Below are positions 1-8,451 of a stretch of 64,000 nt of DNA, piece after piece (position 1 is the stretch's first letter; each line of letters opens with the position of its first letter). Source of the DNA: Ardenticatenaceae bacterium (GTDB lineage: Bacteria > Chloroflexota > Anaerolineae > Promineifilales > Promineifilaceae). The stretch covers positions 1 through 64,000 of the forward strand of contig WYBM01000058.1 in assembly GCA_011525915.1 (NCBI GenBank). Direction: 5' to 3'. A program made the translations under genes and the position numbers. The notes beneath the pieces were generated by a model that made no database searches, was not told the DNA's origin, and was given only the letters and a program-made list of their open reading frames with translations.

Positions 1-1
1 C

Positions 2-106
2 CATGACCGACGCGATTTGAGTATCTTTCGCATTGGCATTGATTTATTTGATAGGTCTGTTGTTAACGAGCAATCTTTTACTTTACCAACAATTCCTTAT
101 TTCTGA
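2..106 (+). CDS. C-terminal end of an unknown gene (partial)
   Basis: The frame from base 2 is open for 34 codons to a TGA at 104-106. It ends in a basic and hydrophobic stretch containing LSIFRIGIDLFDRS. Many DDE transposases of the IS4 type end with a similar S-I-F-R-x-G-x-D pattern, so a transposase tail is possible. This is a resemblance only; the catalytic part lies outside the window. Confidence 0.3.
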   Translation, partial: HDRRDLSIFRIGIDLFDRSVVNEQSFTLPTIPYF

Positions 107-118
107 AACTGTCCGGTA

Positions 119-155
119 GCTAGATCAGTAGTCAGTGATCAGTAGCCAGTCGTGG
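119..155. repeat. CAGT heptamer-type repeat, copy 1
   Basis: A short run of CAGT units spaced 7-8 bases apart (cagtagtcagtgatcagtag). It belongs to the same family as the arrays near 24.9, 26.4, 42.7, 63.1 and 63.6 kb. Confidence 0.6.
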
Positions 156-332
156 CTGTTGAACTTGTCATTGGCAAGTTGCTGGCCCTGCACCCTTTCC
201 TGAATAACTCCTAAGTCGTCATGAAATCGTAGGCTAACTTACCGCGAAAATGACGTAAACTCCATGCTGGTAGTGATCATCGGCACATGGACGTGTATAA
301 AAGGTCAGACCCCCAGACTAGAAGGATGGATT

Positions 333-2801
333 ATGTCTGATTACTTTGAGTGGAAAACCGAAGAAGAGGGGCGATGGGAAGAAGATATGCACCGGCCACA
401 TGTGCCGCGTGCACCCAGGCGCCCACCCTGGCGCGTGTTGCTAGGGGTTTTGGTTGGCCTGGTGGCTGTGCTGTTTTTAGCCCGCTGGCAGGTCAGCCAG
501 CAGGTTAGCGCTACTACGGCCAGTATAAAGGCTGATGTCATCGCCGCCCATTCCCTTGTGCAGCGTGCGGCCCATCAACGGGACGTTGACCTGCTGAAAT
601 CGTTAATCTCTGGCCGGGACCACGCATGGACAAAAACGCAAGAGGATCTGGTGGTCGGCGGTCATTTTGGCAACCCCCCTTTTCTTGGCTGGACGGCCGT
701 ACTCCCCCCACCAACGGCCACTGAAAACATCACCATCACCCTGTCTGCTGACCTGCGTTCGGCCGAATTGCAGGCCATCAATACGTATGAGGCTGTCAAT
801 GCTGCCGGGGTGACAGAGACGGTTGGTTTGCGGTACACGGCCGTGTACCGGCAGGGCAGTGACCGTTGGCTGTACGCTCCCCCAGAGGCTGACTTTTGGG
901 GTGAGATGGCCCTCCAAGAGGGGACATATGTCACCGTCATTTATCCTGAGCGTGACGAAGCCCTGGCTACAAGACTGGGGCAGGATTTAGATGACCTGGT
1001 TGGCCTTATCTGCGCTGAGGTGGTCGCCTGTTCATTCCCGCCATTTATACAACTGCGGTTTAATACTGAGGCGAAAAGCTTGTTAACACTGGCTGACCCA
1101 TCCGCCCGTTGGTTCAATCTGTCGGCGGCGAAGCTGCCCGCACCTTCTTTGGTGGGGTGGCCGGTAGATGAAGCCAGCTACCAGGCGTTGTACCGGGCCT
1201 ATGGCGTCCAAATGGCTACCGCCCTGATCACACAATGGGTTGACTATGATTGCTGCCGTCGGGAGATACTCTTTCAGGGGATACTGGACCGGCAGCTGCA
1301 CCAGTTGGGCCTGAAACCCTGGCCGCTGGATCAGGCTGCTTATGATTATCTCCTTAGCGAACAATCCGCTGTCAGTATGAATTATTTGCTGACAAAGCAG
1401 CTGCCCCTATCTACCCTGGAGCAATTACAACTATACGGCTTTGTCGAATTTTTAGAACAGATAGCGCCCCCTGGGGTAACACTGACCGATATACAGCGCT
1501 CGCTGGAAGAGCCTCAGGGGTTCACCGCCTGGGTGAACCAATACACACCTGAGTTTATGGATGATAGGGCGGTGGAAATCGCCTTTATGCAGTACCTTTA
1601 TGAGCAAAGCACCTCCGGTAGTCTGAGCCAACCTCCGCTGCCGTGGCCGGCCTCAGAAATACAGCTGGTTTGCCATGATAGTGACTTTGCCATCAACTTC
1701 TATCATTACGATCTGGTAGGGCAAAGCTGGCGAGAGGCATTCCGGTATGATCACCTGGCGTCGTGGGCAACTACGCAAAAGATACCCGGCCAGCCGAACA
1801 CATTTTTGATTACGCAGCAGAGCACAACTTCTGGTAATTTAGAATCCGATTACACGTTACTAGAAGACGGAAAGATCACAGCGTCTTTCACTCAAGCCAC
1901 TGGCCAAAATAACTACTTTGTGCAGGCTGCGCACCCTGACGGCCGTTACCTGCATCTTATGCTCTGGCAAAGTGACGGATTGCCCCATAACTTTTTGTTG
2001 GATGTTGATCAATGCCGCCATGGCCCTTGTGAACCGATGCCTATTGAAGGGGCGCTCACCTGGTCGCCAGATGGTGACCACACCCTGCTGCATGCTTCGT
2101 TTGGCTGGAATGCAGAGACATCGGTAACCGAATGGCCCCTTTTATACCAGGGTGATGCTCAGGGCGGTGGCTTGCGGGAAGTGGGCCGCGGGCGTTGGTC
2201 TTTCTGGTTGGATGACACCACCTATGTTTACCTGCGGCCAAGCGAAGAAGGTGATGCCGAGCTGGTCACGGCCGTGGTCGGCCAGGATGCACCGCGACCC
2301 CTGTTGACAGCAGATATGCTGCTGGCAGCCATACCTGCCGATGAAAGGCTGTTACCCCTGCGCTTGAGTGATAGTATTGTCTATGGTGGTGGGTCATCTC
2401 CCATGTTCCTGTGGCTTTTCAGGGGTTCTGTGGCCAGGCAGACAAGGTACTTTTTTATGGTGACGCCTATACCTGGCCTGGACGCGGTGCAGTCCATTCA
2501 CCTGCTTTACACGGCACCGGCCGAGGTGTGGGGCACTGCCTCGCCCAACGGCCGGTGGCTGGTCATTCAGGATAATCGTGATCGCGGCCTGTTAACGCTG
2601 ACACTGCGTAATGTGGCCACGGGTGCAGAACAAACCCTGGCACATGACTCCTACAGCTTTGATGTCTCCTGGTCCAGCGATGGACGGTGGTACCTGCTGC
2701 CTCAAGATGGTTATATGATCCTGGGTGCGCCTGACCAAAACTATAAGCAGCTTATTGCTCACAACTTTGACAATTGTTATGAAGCCTACTGGGTGGAATG
2801 A
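333..2801 (+). CDS. Membrane-anchored beta-propeller protein, paralogue 1 of 3
   Basis: The function is unknown. The start at 333 (MSDYFEW) was chosen because both paralogues begin the same way and AAGGATG precedes it; an in-frame ATG at 264 exists but is not supported. The protein has 822 residues: an acidic cytoplasmic N-terminus, one membrane segment at about 35-53, then an extracytoplasmic region. Residues 100-330 share landmark motifs with the paralogues: RW-x2-PP, FWG, LPAP-S-LVG-PVDE, a double cysteine at 307-308 and LGLKPWP. The C-terminal half has degenerate PD40/WD-like blades (WSPDG, SPNGRW, WSSDGRW). A helix before the CC motif sits where gluzincin peptidases carry HExxH, but no such motif is present, so catalysis is unlikely. 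A sensing or cell-surface binding role is inference. Confidence 0.75.
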   Translation: MSDYFEWKTEEEGRWEEDMHRPHVPRAPRRPPWRVLLGVLVGLVAVLFLARWQVSQQVSATTASIKADVIAAHSLVQRAAHQRDVDLLKSLISGRDHAWTKTQEDLVVGGHFGNPPFLGWTAVLPPPTATENITITLSADLRSAELQAINTYEAVNAAGVTETVGLRYTAVYRQGSDRWLYAPPEADFWGEMALQEGTYVTVIYPERDEALATRLGQDLDDLVGLICAEVVACSFPPFIQLRFNTEAKSLLTLADPSARWFNLSAAKLPAPSLVGWPVDEASYQALYRAYGVQMATALITQWVDYDCCRREILFQGILDRQLHQLGLKPWPLDQAAYDYLLSEQSAVSMNYLLTKQLPLSTLEQLQLYGFVEFLEQIAPPGVTLTDIQRSLEEPQGFTAWVNQYTPEFMDDRAVEIAFMQYLYEQSTSGSLSQPPLPWPASEIQLVCHDSDFAINFYHYDLVGQSWREAFRYDHLASWATTQKIPGQPNTFLITQQSTTSGNLESDYTLLEDGKITASFTQATGQNNYFVQAAHPDGRYLHLMLWQSDGLPHNFLLDVDQCRHGPCEPMPIEGALTWSPDGDHTLLHASFGWNAETSVTEWPLLYQGDAQGGGLREVGRGRWSFWLDDTTYVYLRPSEEGDAELVTAVVGQDAPRPLLTADMLLAAIPADERLLPLRLSDSIVYGGGSSPMFLWLFRGSVARQTRYFFMVTPIPGLDAVQSIHLLYTAPAEVWGTASPNGRWLVIQDNRDRGLLTLTLRNVATGAEQTLAHDSYSFDVSWSSDGRWYLLPQDGYMILGAPDQNYKQLIAHNFDNCYEAYWVE

Positions 2802-2805
2802 CCTT

Positions 2806-2839
2806 ATTTCTGCGGGAACCGCCAGGTTCCTGCAGAAAT
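2806..2839 (+). promoter_or_regulatory. 15-bp stem-loop in front of paralogue 2
   Basis: 2806-2820 pairs with 2825-2839 around the loop GCCA, with one G-T wobble. It begins 5 bases after the stop of paralogue 1 and ends 7 bases before the ATG of paralogue 2. No T-run follows, so a simple terminator is unlikely. It would occupy the place of the ribosome binding site and could control translation or mRNA stability. Confidence 0.6.
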
Positions 2840-2846
2840 CAAAAGC

Positions 2847-5261
2847 ATGTCCACGGATTTTGAATGGATCACCGGTGACGATGGACACTGGCCCGCTCCC
2901 CAACCTGAACTGCCGCCCAAACCAACACCGCGGCGCCAGCGCTGGTTATTGCTGGCCCTGGTTGTGCTGCTGGTTGCTGGCGTGGCGGTGCGCTGGCAGG
3001 TTCGGCAGCGGGTGGAGGCAGCTACCACGGCCGTAACGGAAGAGGTCCGTGCCGCTTACCATCTTTATGTGCGGGCGGCGGCTAACCATGACACTGAACT
3101 CCTGCGTGCTGTCATCTCGGGGTCTCATCCCCCTTGGGTAGCCGCGCAGCTGGCGCTGCTGGACGAAGATTTGCTGTTAGGGCGCTGGTCTATGGGCTTG
3201 CACCCGGTGGGGGACACGACCGTGCCGATCATTGTGCGCATTACGCCAACACTGGACCTGACCGAAGCCGAAGTGGTGACACAACAGGCCTTTACCTTTG
3301 TCCACGCCGACGGCCGTGAAGAGCAGGCGGCCCTGGAACACACCCTGCTGTTCCGGCACGGCCGTGATCGCTGGCTGGCCGTCCGGCCTGAAGCCGAATT
3401 CTGGGGTGAATGGCGCCTTAAGACTGGCCAGCAGATCACCCTGATCTACCCACAGCGCGACGCCAAGATCGCTGACCATCTGTTATTGGGGTTGGAGGCG
3501 GAACTGGCCCGGGCCTGCCGCCGATTGCAGTTACCCTGTTCCTCAGATGACAGCTACACCATCCGTCTGGATACCAATCCAGCCAGTTTGGCAGCGGTGG
3601 GTAACCCAGGCAGCATGTTGACTCGGCAGACAGTGCTTAACCTGCCGGCCCCCAGCCTGGTGGGCCAGCCGGTGGATATTACCGGCGAACGCGCCCTGCT
3701 GCGTGGATACAAGGCCCATTTTATCACGGCCGTGATCGTCCATCACACGGGTTGGCACTGCTGCGAACAAGGGCTTTTTCACCAGGCGCTTATTGATTTA
3801 CAGCTGCGGCAGCTTGACCTGCGCCCCTGGCCGTTACAGACGCAGCATTATCAGGAAATGGTGCGCAACCCTGTTGTGGGCGTGTATAGTTTGGGCCGGT
3901 ATTGGCAGGAGCCGCCCACACTGGCAGCCCCAGGCTTTGCCTGGCCGCAGGTATACACCATGCTGGATGTCTTGCTGCAGGAAAAGCCGGAACTGACGCC
4001 CTTTGCCTTACAGCAAAGCCTGGTGACGATGGATTCTTACAGGGATTGGATCAATAAACACGTTGGTTTTATCTTTTTTAACCAGGGCCGCTTTCAGCGA
4101 GCCTGGTTAAACGCCGTGCAGGCGCACTTGCCACCGGCGCCGGCTGGTTTGCCACCCCCAACACAAGATGTGCTGCTTTTGTGCCGCACCGGAATTCAAA
4201 GCACGCCTCATCTATACCGCTATGCCTGGGCTAGTCAGACCTGGACGTTGGTGTTGGCGGATCGCCGGCTGCAATTTTTGGCCGGGCTGCCGGGAGATAA
4301 GGGGGTACTGCTGCAAGAGCAGCCGATTCAGGGGCAGCCGTTACATACCTTTGCCTGGGTCAACGGCCGTGAACAGACCATTGCTCACCACCCGGCACCG
4401 TCAGCCCTCTTCCGCACCGATGCCGTCGGTGCAGACATGCTGCTGTACGTCTTTAAGTTTGATGAGAACCACCCCTTATTTGACCTGGTTGACCTGGCTG
4501 ATTGTGGGCCGGCGGCGTGCCTGACGGCTGAATTTCGTCATGTGCCCGTCCGGTCGCCTGATGGCCGGTGGCTGTTGAGTGTAGATGATGAAGAGCGGCT
4601 CTGGCTGCGCCGGGCAGCCGATGTAAGTGTGGGCTTATTGTGGCACGGCCGTGCCCCTTTTTGGCTGGCAGACGATGTCTATGGCTACGTGACAGAAGAG
4701 CAGATGATGATTAATACATTGCCCGGTCACGTTAATGTCCAGGCTTACCCGCTAGACGCGGTGGCTGCGGCTGTTCATGACACCTACGCTTTGCAAGAAT
4801 GGCAGGTTCATACGCTGGTGCCCAATCCACAAAACCAAAATGAGGTGTTCATAGCCAGCGCTTATACGGCTATGCTAGATGGTGACAGGGTAAAAGGCAC
4901 TATGGTCTTACGCTTTGACCTGACGCGGGGAACAGCTGCCTTTCTTTTTGAGACAGCCGGCTATTTTGGACCTTACAATCCCTTTTCATTTTCGCCAGAT
5001 GGCCAATGGCTGACCGTGCAAAGTTATACGGATGAGGCGTTTGATTGGCAGCTTGACATTTTAAACTTGCAGTCAGACCAGCATGTTACCTATCGCTCAG
5101 CGCATAATGTGGCCTTGCCTGGTTACGACTGGTCCGCCGACGGCCGTTGGCTCTTGCGCGTGGGCGGTGATTTTATACACTTAAGCGCGCCCCAATTTGG
5201 GTATGATCAACTGGTGATTTATGATTTTGTAAACTGTAACTTTGCTGCCTGGGTAAGTTGA
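2847..5261 (+). CDS. Membrane-anchored beta-propeller protein, paralogue 2 of 3
   Basis: A protein of 804 residues, function unknown, starting MSTDFEW. It has a short acidic cytoplasmic segment, one membrane span at about 32-50 (LLLALVVLLVAGVAV), then an extracytoplasmic domain with the triplet motifs: DRW, EFWGEW, LPAPSLVG-PVD, a double cysteine at 305-306 and LDLRPWPL. Propeller-like blades follow, with RSPDGRWLL, SPDGQWL and WSADGRWLL. It ends in NC-x2-AAWVS, matching the ends of the other two paralogues. No Shine-Dalgarno sequence is visible; a strong hairpin occupies that site. The 45-bp gap to paralogue 1 and 60-bp gap to paralogue 3 suggest one transcript. Confidence 0.75.
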   Translation: MSTDFEWITGDDGHWPAPQPELPPKPTPRRQRWLLLALVVLLVAGVAVRWQVRQRVEAATTAVTEEVRAAYHLYVRAAANHDTELLRAVISGSHPPWVAAQLALLDEDLLLGRWSMGLHPVGDTTVPIIVRITPTLDLTEAEVVTQQAFTFVHADGREEQAALEHTLLFRHGRDRWLAVRPEAEFWGEWRLKTGQQITLIYPQRDAKIADHLLLGLEAELARACRRLQLPCSSDDSYTIRLDTNPASLAAVGNPGSMLTRQTVLNLPAPSLVGQPVDITGERALLRGYKAHFITAVIVHHTGWHCCEQGLFHQALIDLQLRQLDLRPWPLQTQHYQEMVRNPVVGVYSLGRYWQEPPTLAAPGFAWPQVYTMLDVLLQEKPELTPFALQQSLVTMDSYRDWINKHVGFIFFNQGRFQRAWLNAVQAHLPPAPAGLPPPTQDVLLLCRTGIQSTPHLYRYAWASQTWTLVLADRRLQFLAGLPGDKGVLLQEQPIQGQPLHTFAWVNGREQTIAHHPAPSALFRTDAVGADMLLYVFKFDENHPLFDLVDLADCGPAACLTAEFRHVPVRSPDGRWLLSVDDEERLWLRRAADVSVGLLWHGRAPFWLADDVYGYVTEEQMMINTLPGHVNVQAYPLDAVAAAVHDTYALQEWQVHTLVPNPQNQNEVFIASAYTAMLDGDRVKGTMVLRFDLTRGTAAFLFETAGYFGPYNPFSFSPDGQWLTVQSYTDEAFDWQLDILNLQSDQHVTYRSAHNVALPGYDWSADGRWLLRVGGDFIHLSAPQFGYDQLVIYDFVNCNFAAWVS

Positions 5262-5321
5262 GTGAGTATCTTGCTAGTCAAACTGCTGTACAGTAGGCGA
5301 GCAAGAAAATTAACATGATTG

Positions 5322-7922
5322 ATGTCCGATAATTTCGATTGGCAAACAGAAGACGATACTGCCTGGGACATAGACGAAGCCAGGCCAAGACGCGTGGCCA
5401 TGGCCGTGACATGGCCGTGGCGTACACTGGCTGTGATGGCTGGGTTGTTGATGATAGCCGCCCTGGCAGTCTATTGGCAATTTTCGCGGCGCATTGAGAT
5501 GCTCACGGCCGTTGTCGAAAACGATGTGCTTTCCACACACAACCTGATCAACCGGGCTGTGGCTACCCAAGACCTGGAGTTAATGGCCCCGTTGTTATCT
5601 GCCCGTGATCTTTCCTGGACCAATGCCCAGGAGCAGTTGTTGGAAAAAGCCCTGTTCTATGATCGTGCCCCACTAGGGCTGCCGTTGGCAGAAACAGCGG
5701 CGTCTCTCCCAGATTTATCTGCAGCTGATGTCTATTTCATCAACATTGAAGTTGCCCCAGATATGAATTCGGCAGAACTCCACTTTTTACAAGAGCATGA
5801 TCCCGGCGCTGGTCAGGATACCGTCATGCTGGCTCACACGGCCGTGTACCGGCGCGGGCGTACTCGCTGGTTGCTCTCACCACCTGACGACGCGTTTTGG
5901 GGTGCGTGGCAAACCAATGAAACAGAGTGGCTGACAATGGCTTACCGGGCACAAGATGCCGAAATTGCCCAAAAACTGCTGGCCGATTTGGCCACGATGC
6001 TGGCAGACGTCTGTCGCCAATTAACGCCACTCACCTGCCCGGTCACTTTACGCCTGGACGTCCGCCTGGACCCCGATCCTGGTACGCTGTTGGCATTGAC
6101 TGACCCGGCCACGCTTTACGATGGCAACCTGCGTGTGAACCTGCCGGCACCAACCCTGGTGGGCTTGCCGGTAGATGAGGCCGGTTATCAGGCCTTGCTG
6201 CGTGGGTACGCTGCCCCCCTGGTAGCTGTGATGATAACCGAGCTCATAGGGTGGGAATGTTGTGTCCATGCCCCTTTTTACCAGGCGTTTATGGATTACC
6301 AGTTAAACCAGTTGGGGCTACGGCCGTGGCCAGTTTCGGCCGAAACACATGCCCAAATCATCAACAGCGGTGTTCACGTAGATGCCCTCTCCTCCTTTTA
6401 TCCGGAAACGGCCTTTGATGCCCTGGAAAGCCCTGAAATGTGGCAGCTTTATGCCTTTGCAGATTTCCTGATGCGCCAGCATCCTGACCTGGCCCCTGTG
6501 GAAATCTTAATAGGGCTAAATAGACCGCAAACGTTCCAGACCTGGCTGGCCGGTCTCTTTGGCAGTGATGGTAATGAGGGAGTGGTCATCAAAGAGCGCC
6601 TCTCACGCGATTGGTGGCTGTTTGCTCATGCCCAAATGGTGGCTTCGCAGGGGCCACGCCCGCTCCCGTTTCCTGAGCAAGATTTACAACTGACCTGCGC
6701 CGATGATTTTGGGGAGATGGCTGCGACCACGCTGTACCGGTATGAAGTAGATAAGGACAAATGGCGGCCGGAAGTGTCGCTAGATGGTTTTATGGTTGTC
6801 AACCCATTGCCCGGTGATGAGGCAACCTTGCTGCAAACGATAAATGTAGTTACCGAAGAGATTGTGCCTTTTATCTGGCAAGGCGGCGCCGGGCTGCCTA
6901 TTGCCCCAGAAGTCAATCCTTTATCCTGGGGGCAAACAGATCCCACCGGGCGTTACCTGCTTATTTACGGCCGTGAAGCAGAAGGCGATTATACACAGCA
7001 GTTGTTGATAGACGTTCCCTCTTGTGCCACGGGGACATGCAACCTGATATCTTTAAACGGCCTGCCGGCCTGGTCGCCTGATGGTTCTCAAATGATACTG
7101 TCCCAACTGAGTTTCCCCGAGAATGCTTTGCTGCCTGCCACCAGCGGCCGTCTGGCCTTGTTTGCCGGAGATACGTTGTCATTGGCGAACGTGCCTTTGT
7201 ATCGTGCAGACAGCATTGGCAGCCCGGAAAGCCAGGTGGCCCTGGCTGGTGTGGCTGATCCGCCGGGGGGCAACCTGCCCTTTTGGCTGGATGCCCAAAC
7301 CTATGGCTATGTTCATGTAGCTCAGGGTTTTGTCGGCGAGGCCAGGCAGGAAATCTTCCTGGCTTCTACGGCTGATGATGTGCCCCGCCTTATTTTAACC
7401 GCCGATGATTTATTGGCCGCTATTCCTGAAGCGGAACAGCCGTTTCGCCTCTCTATTCGCTATGTATTGGCGCACCCCACTGACCCTGACCTGCTGGTGG
7501 TGATGGCCACTTCCCGCACAGAAAACGTCCTCTTTGTGGTAAATTGGCAAGACAGCTTGGTGGAAACGCGCCTGCGCCTGCCACCGCACAATTACCATTT
7601 CTTTGGCTTTTCGCCAGACGGCCGTTACTTTGTGGCCACCGGGGCGCCGGAGGCAGATTCCACAGCGCCCCAGGATGTTATTGTGTATCATCTGCATGAT
7701 CTGGCGCGCCGTGAAACGCACACCTATGTCGCCGATTCATCTGCTTTTATCCCAGCCTTTACCTTTGACTGGTCGGCCGATGGTGAGTGGCTGGCACTGA
7801 TATTAAATGATGGTGTTGTCAGCCTGGTAGCGCCTGACTATGGTTACCAGCATCTTATCCTTCACGATTATGGGGGCTGTTCCTCGCTCGCCTGGGTCAA
7901 CCCCCCACCGGATCACCCATGA
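5322..7922 (+). CDS. Membrane-anchored beta-propeller protein, paralogue 3 of 3
   Basis: A protein of 866 residues, function unknown, starting MSDNFDW at 5322; a TTG at 5319 directly precedes it in frame. The membrane span is at about 34-52 (LAVMAGLLMIAALAVYW). The extracytoplasmic part has AVYRRG-x2-RW, FWGAW, LPAPTLVGLPVDE, a double cysteine at 313-314 and LGLRPWPV. Propeller-like repeats include WSPDGSQ, FSPDGRYF and WSADGEWL. The end differs slightly from its paralogues: after GGC-x4-AWV a proline-rich tail NPPPDHP overlaps the next gene by ATGA, so the two are translationally coupled. Conserved cysteines match those of the paralogues in order, implying a disulfide-stabilised exported fold. 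Confidence 0.75.
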   Translation: MSDNFDWQTEDDTAWDIDEARPRRVAMAVTWPWRTLAVMAGLLMIAALAVYWQFSRRIEMLTAVVENDVLSTHNLINRAVATQDLELMAPLLSARDLSWTNAQEQLLEKALFYDRAPLGLPLAETAASLPDLSAADVYFINIEVAPDMNSAELHFLQEHDPGAGQDTVMLAHTAVYRRGRTRWLLSPPDDAFWGAWQTNETEWLTMAYRAQDAEIAQKLLADLATMLADVCRQLTPLTCPVTLRLDVRLDPDPGTLLALTDPATLYDGNLRVNLPAPTLVGLPVDEAGYQALLRGYAAPLVAVMITELIGWECCVHAPFYQAFMDYQLNQLGLRPWPVSAETHAQIINSGVHVDALSSFYPETAFDALESPEMWQLYAFADFLMRQHPDLAPVEILIGLNRPQTFQTWLAGLFGSDGNEGVVIKERLSRDWWLFAHAQMVASQGPRPLPFPEQDLQLTCADDFGEMAATTLYRYEVDKDKWRPEVSLDGFMVVNPLPGDEATLLQTINVVTEEIVPFIWQGGAGLPIAPEVNPLSWGQTDPTGRYLLIYGREAEGDYTQQLLIDVPSCATGTCNLISLNGLPAWSPDGSQMILSQLSFPENALLPATSGRLALFAGDTLSLANVPLYRADSIGSPESQVALAGVADPPGGNLPFWLDAQTYGYVHVAQGFVGEARQEIFLASTADDVPRLILTADDLLAAIPEAEQPFRLSIRYVLAHPTDPDLLVVMATSRTENVLFVVNWQDSLVETRLRLPPHNYHFFGFSPDGRYFVATGAPEADSTAPQDVIVYHLHDLARRETHTYVADSSAFIPAFTFDWSADGEWLALILNDGVVSLVAPDYGYQHLILHDYGGCSSLAWVNPPPDHP

Positions 7923-8419
7923 ATCAGCGGTATGATTGCCTTACGCATGCCTATCCATCACGTCAGGCTGTAGACATTCCTCAGTTTTTGGCGGCGGCGG
8001 CCCGTTCACTGAAAGCCGGGGGGGTGGTTTCTGTGCGTGATGTCGTTGTGCCGGGCAGCCGGCTGCGGGGTAAAAAAGCGGAGCAGCAGCGGCGGGCTGG
8101 TCAGCATGTGAATGCCTTTTTACAAATGAGTTGGCCGGGTCACGGCCGTGGTCTGAGCCAGTCTGAATGGCAAGATGTTATGCATCAGGCCGGGTTTAGC
8201 CTGGTGTATGAGCGGGTGACGGCCGTGGCCCATCCTTTCCATGAGTGGGCTGTTTGCCTGCCTGCAGCCGACCGCCTGCGCCTGCGGGCGCTGCTCATTC
8301 AGGCCCCTGCCCCCGTTTTAGACTATTTGACGCTGCATGGTGCCGGGGATAGAATCACTTTTCATTTACAAGAACTATGTATAATTGGCAAACTTACCGG
8401 TCATCACACTTCAGTATGA
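7919..8419 (+). pseudogene. SAM-dependent methyltransferase remnant (N-terminally truncated)
   Basis: An open frame of 166 codons that overlaps the previous gene by 4 bases. It resembles only the second half of a UbiE-type class I methyltransferase: the stretch ending RSLKAGGVVSVRDVVVPGS matches the usual R-x-LKPGG-x4-D-x2-VP strand region, followed by SQSEWQDVMHQAGFSLV. The N-terminal SAM-binding motif I (E/D-x-G-x-G-x-G) that should lie about 80 residues earlier is absent, because that space belongs to the beta-propeller gene. It is probably a gene fragment translated by coupling; a non-catalytic function cannot be excluded. Confidence 0.55.
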
Positions 8420-8451
8420 AATAACTGATGAACGGCTATTAAATACTCGCT

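Noticed and set aside
264-332. Longer N-terminus of paralogue 1
   Set aside because: The extra 23 residues are absent in both paralogues, and a better ribosome binding site precedes the ATG at 333.
333-2801. Active gluzincin peptidase
   Set aside because: No HExxH or other zinc motif is present in any of the three paralogues.
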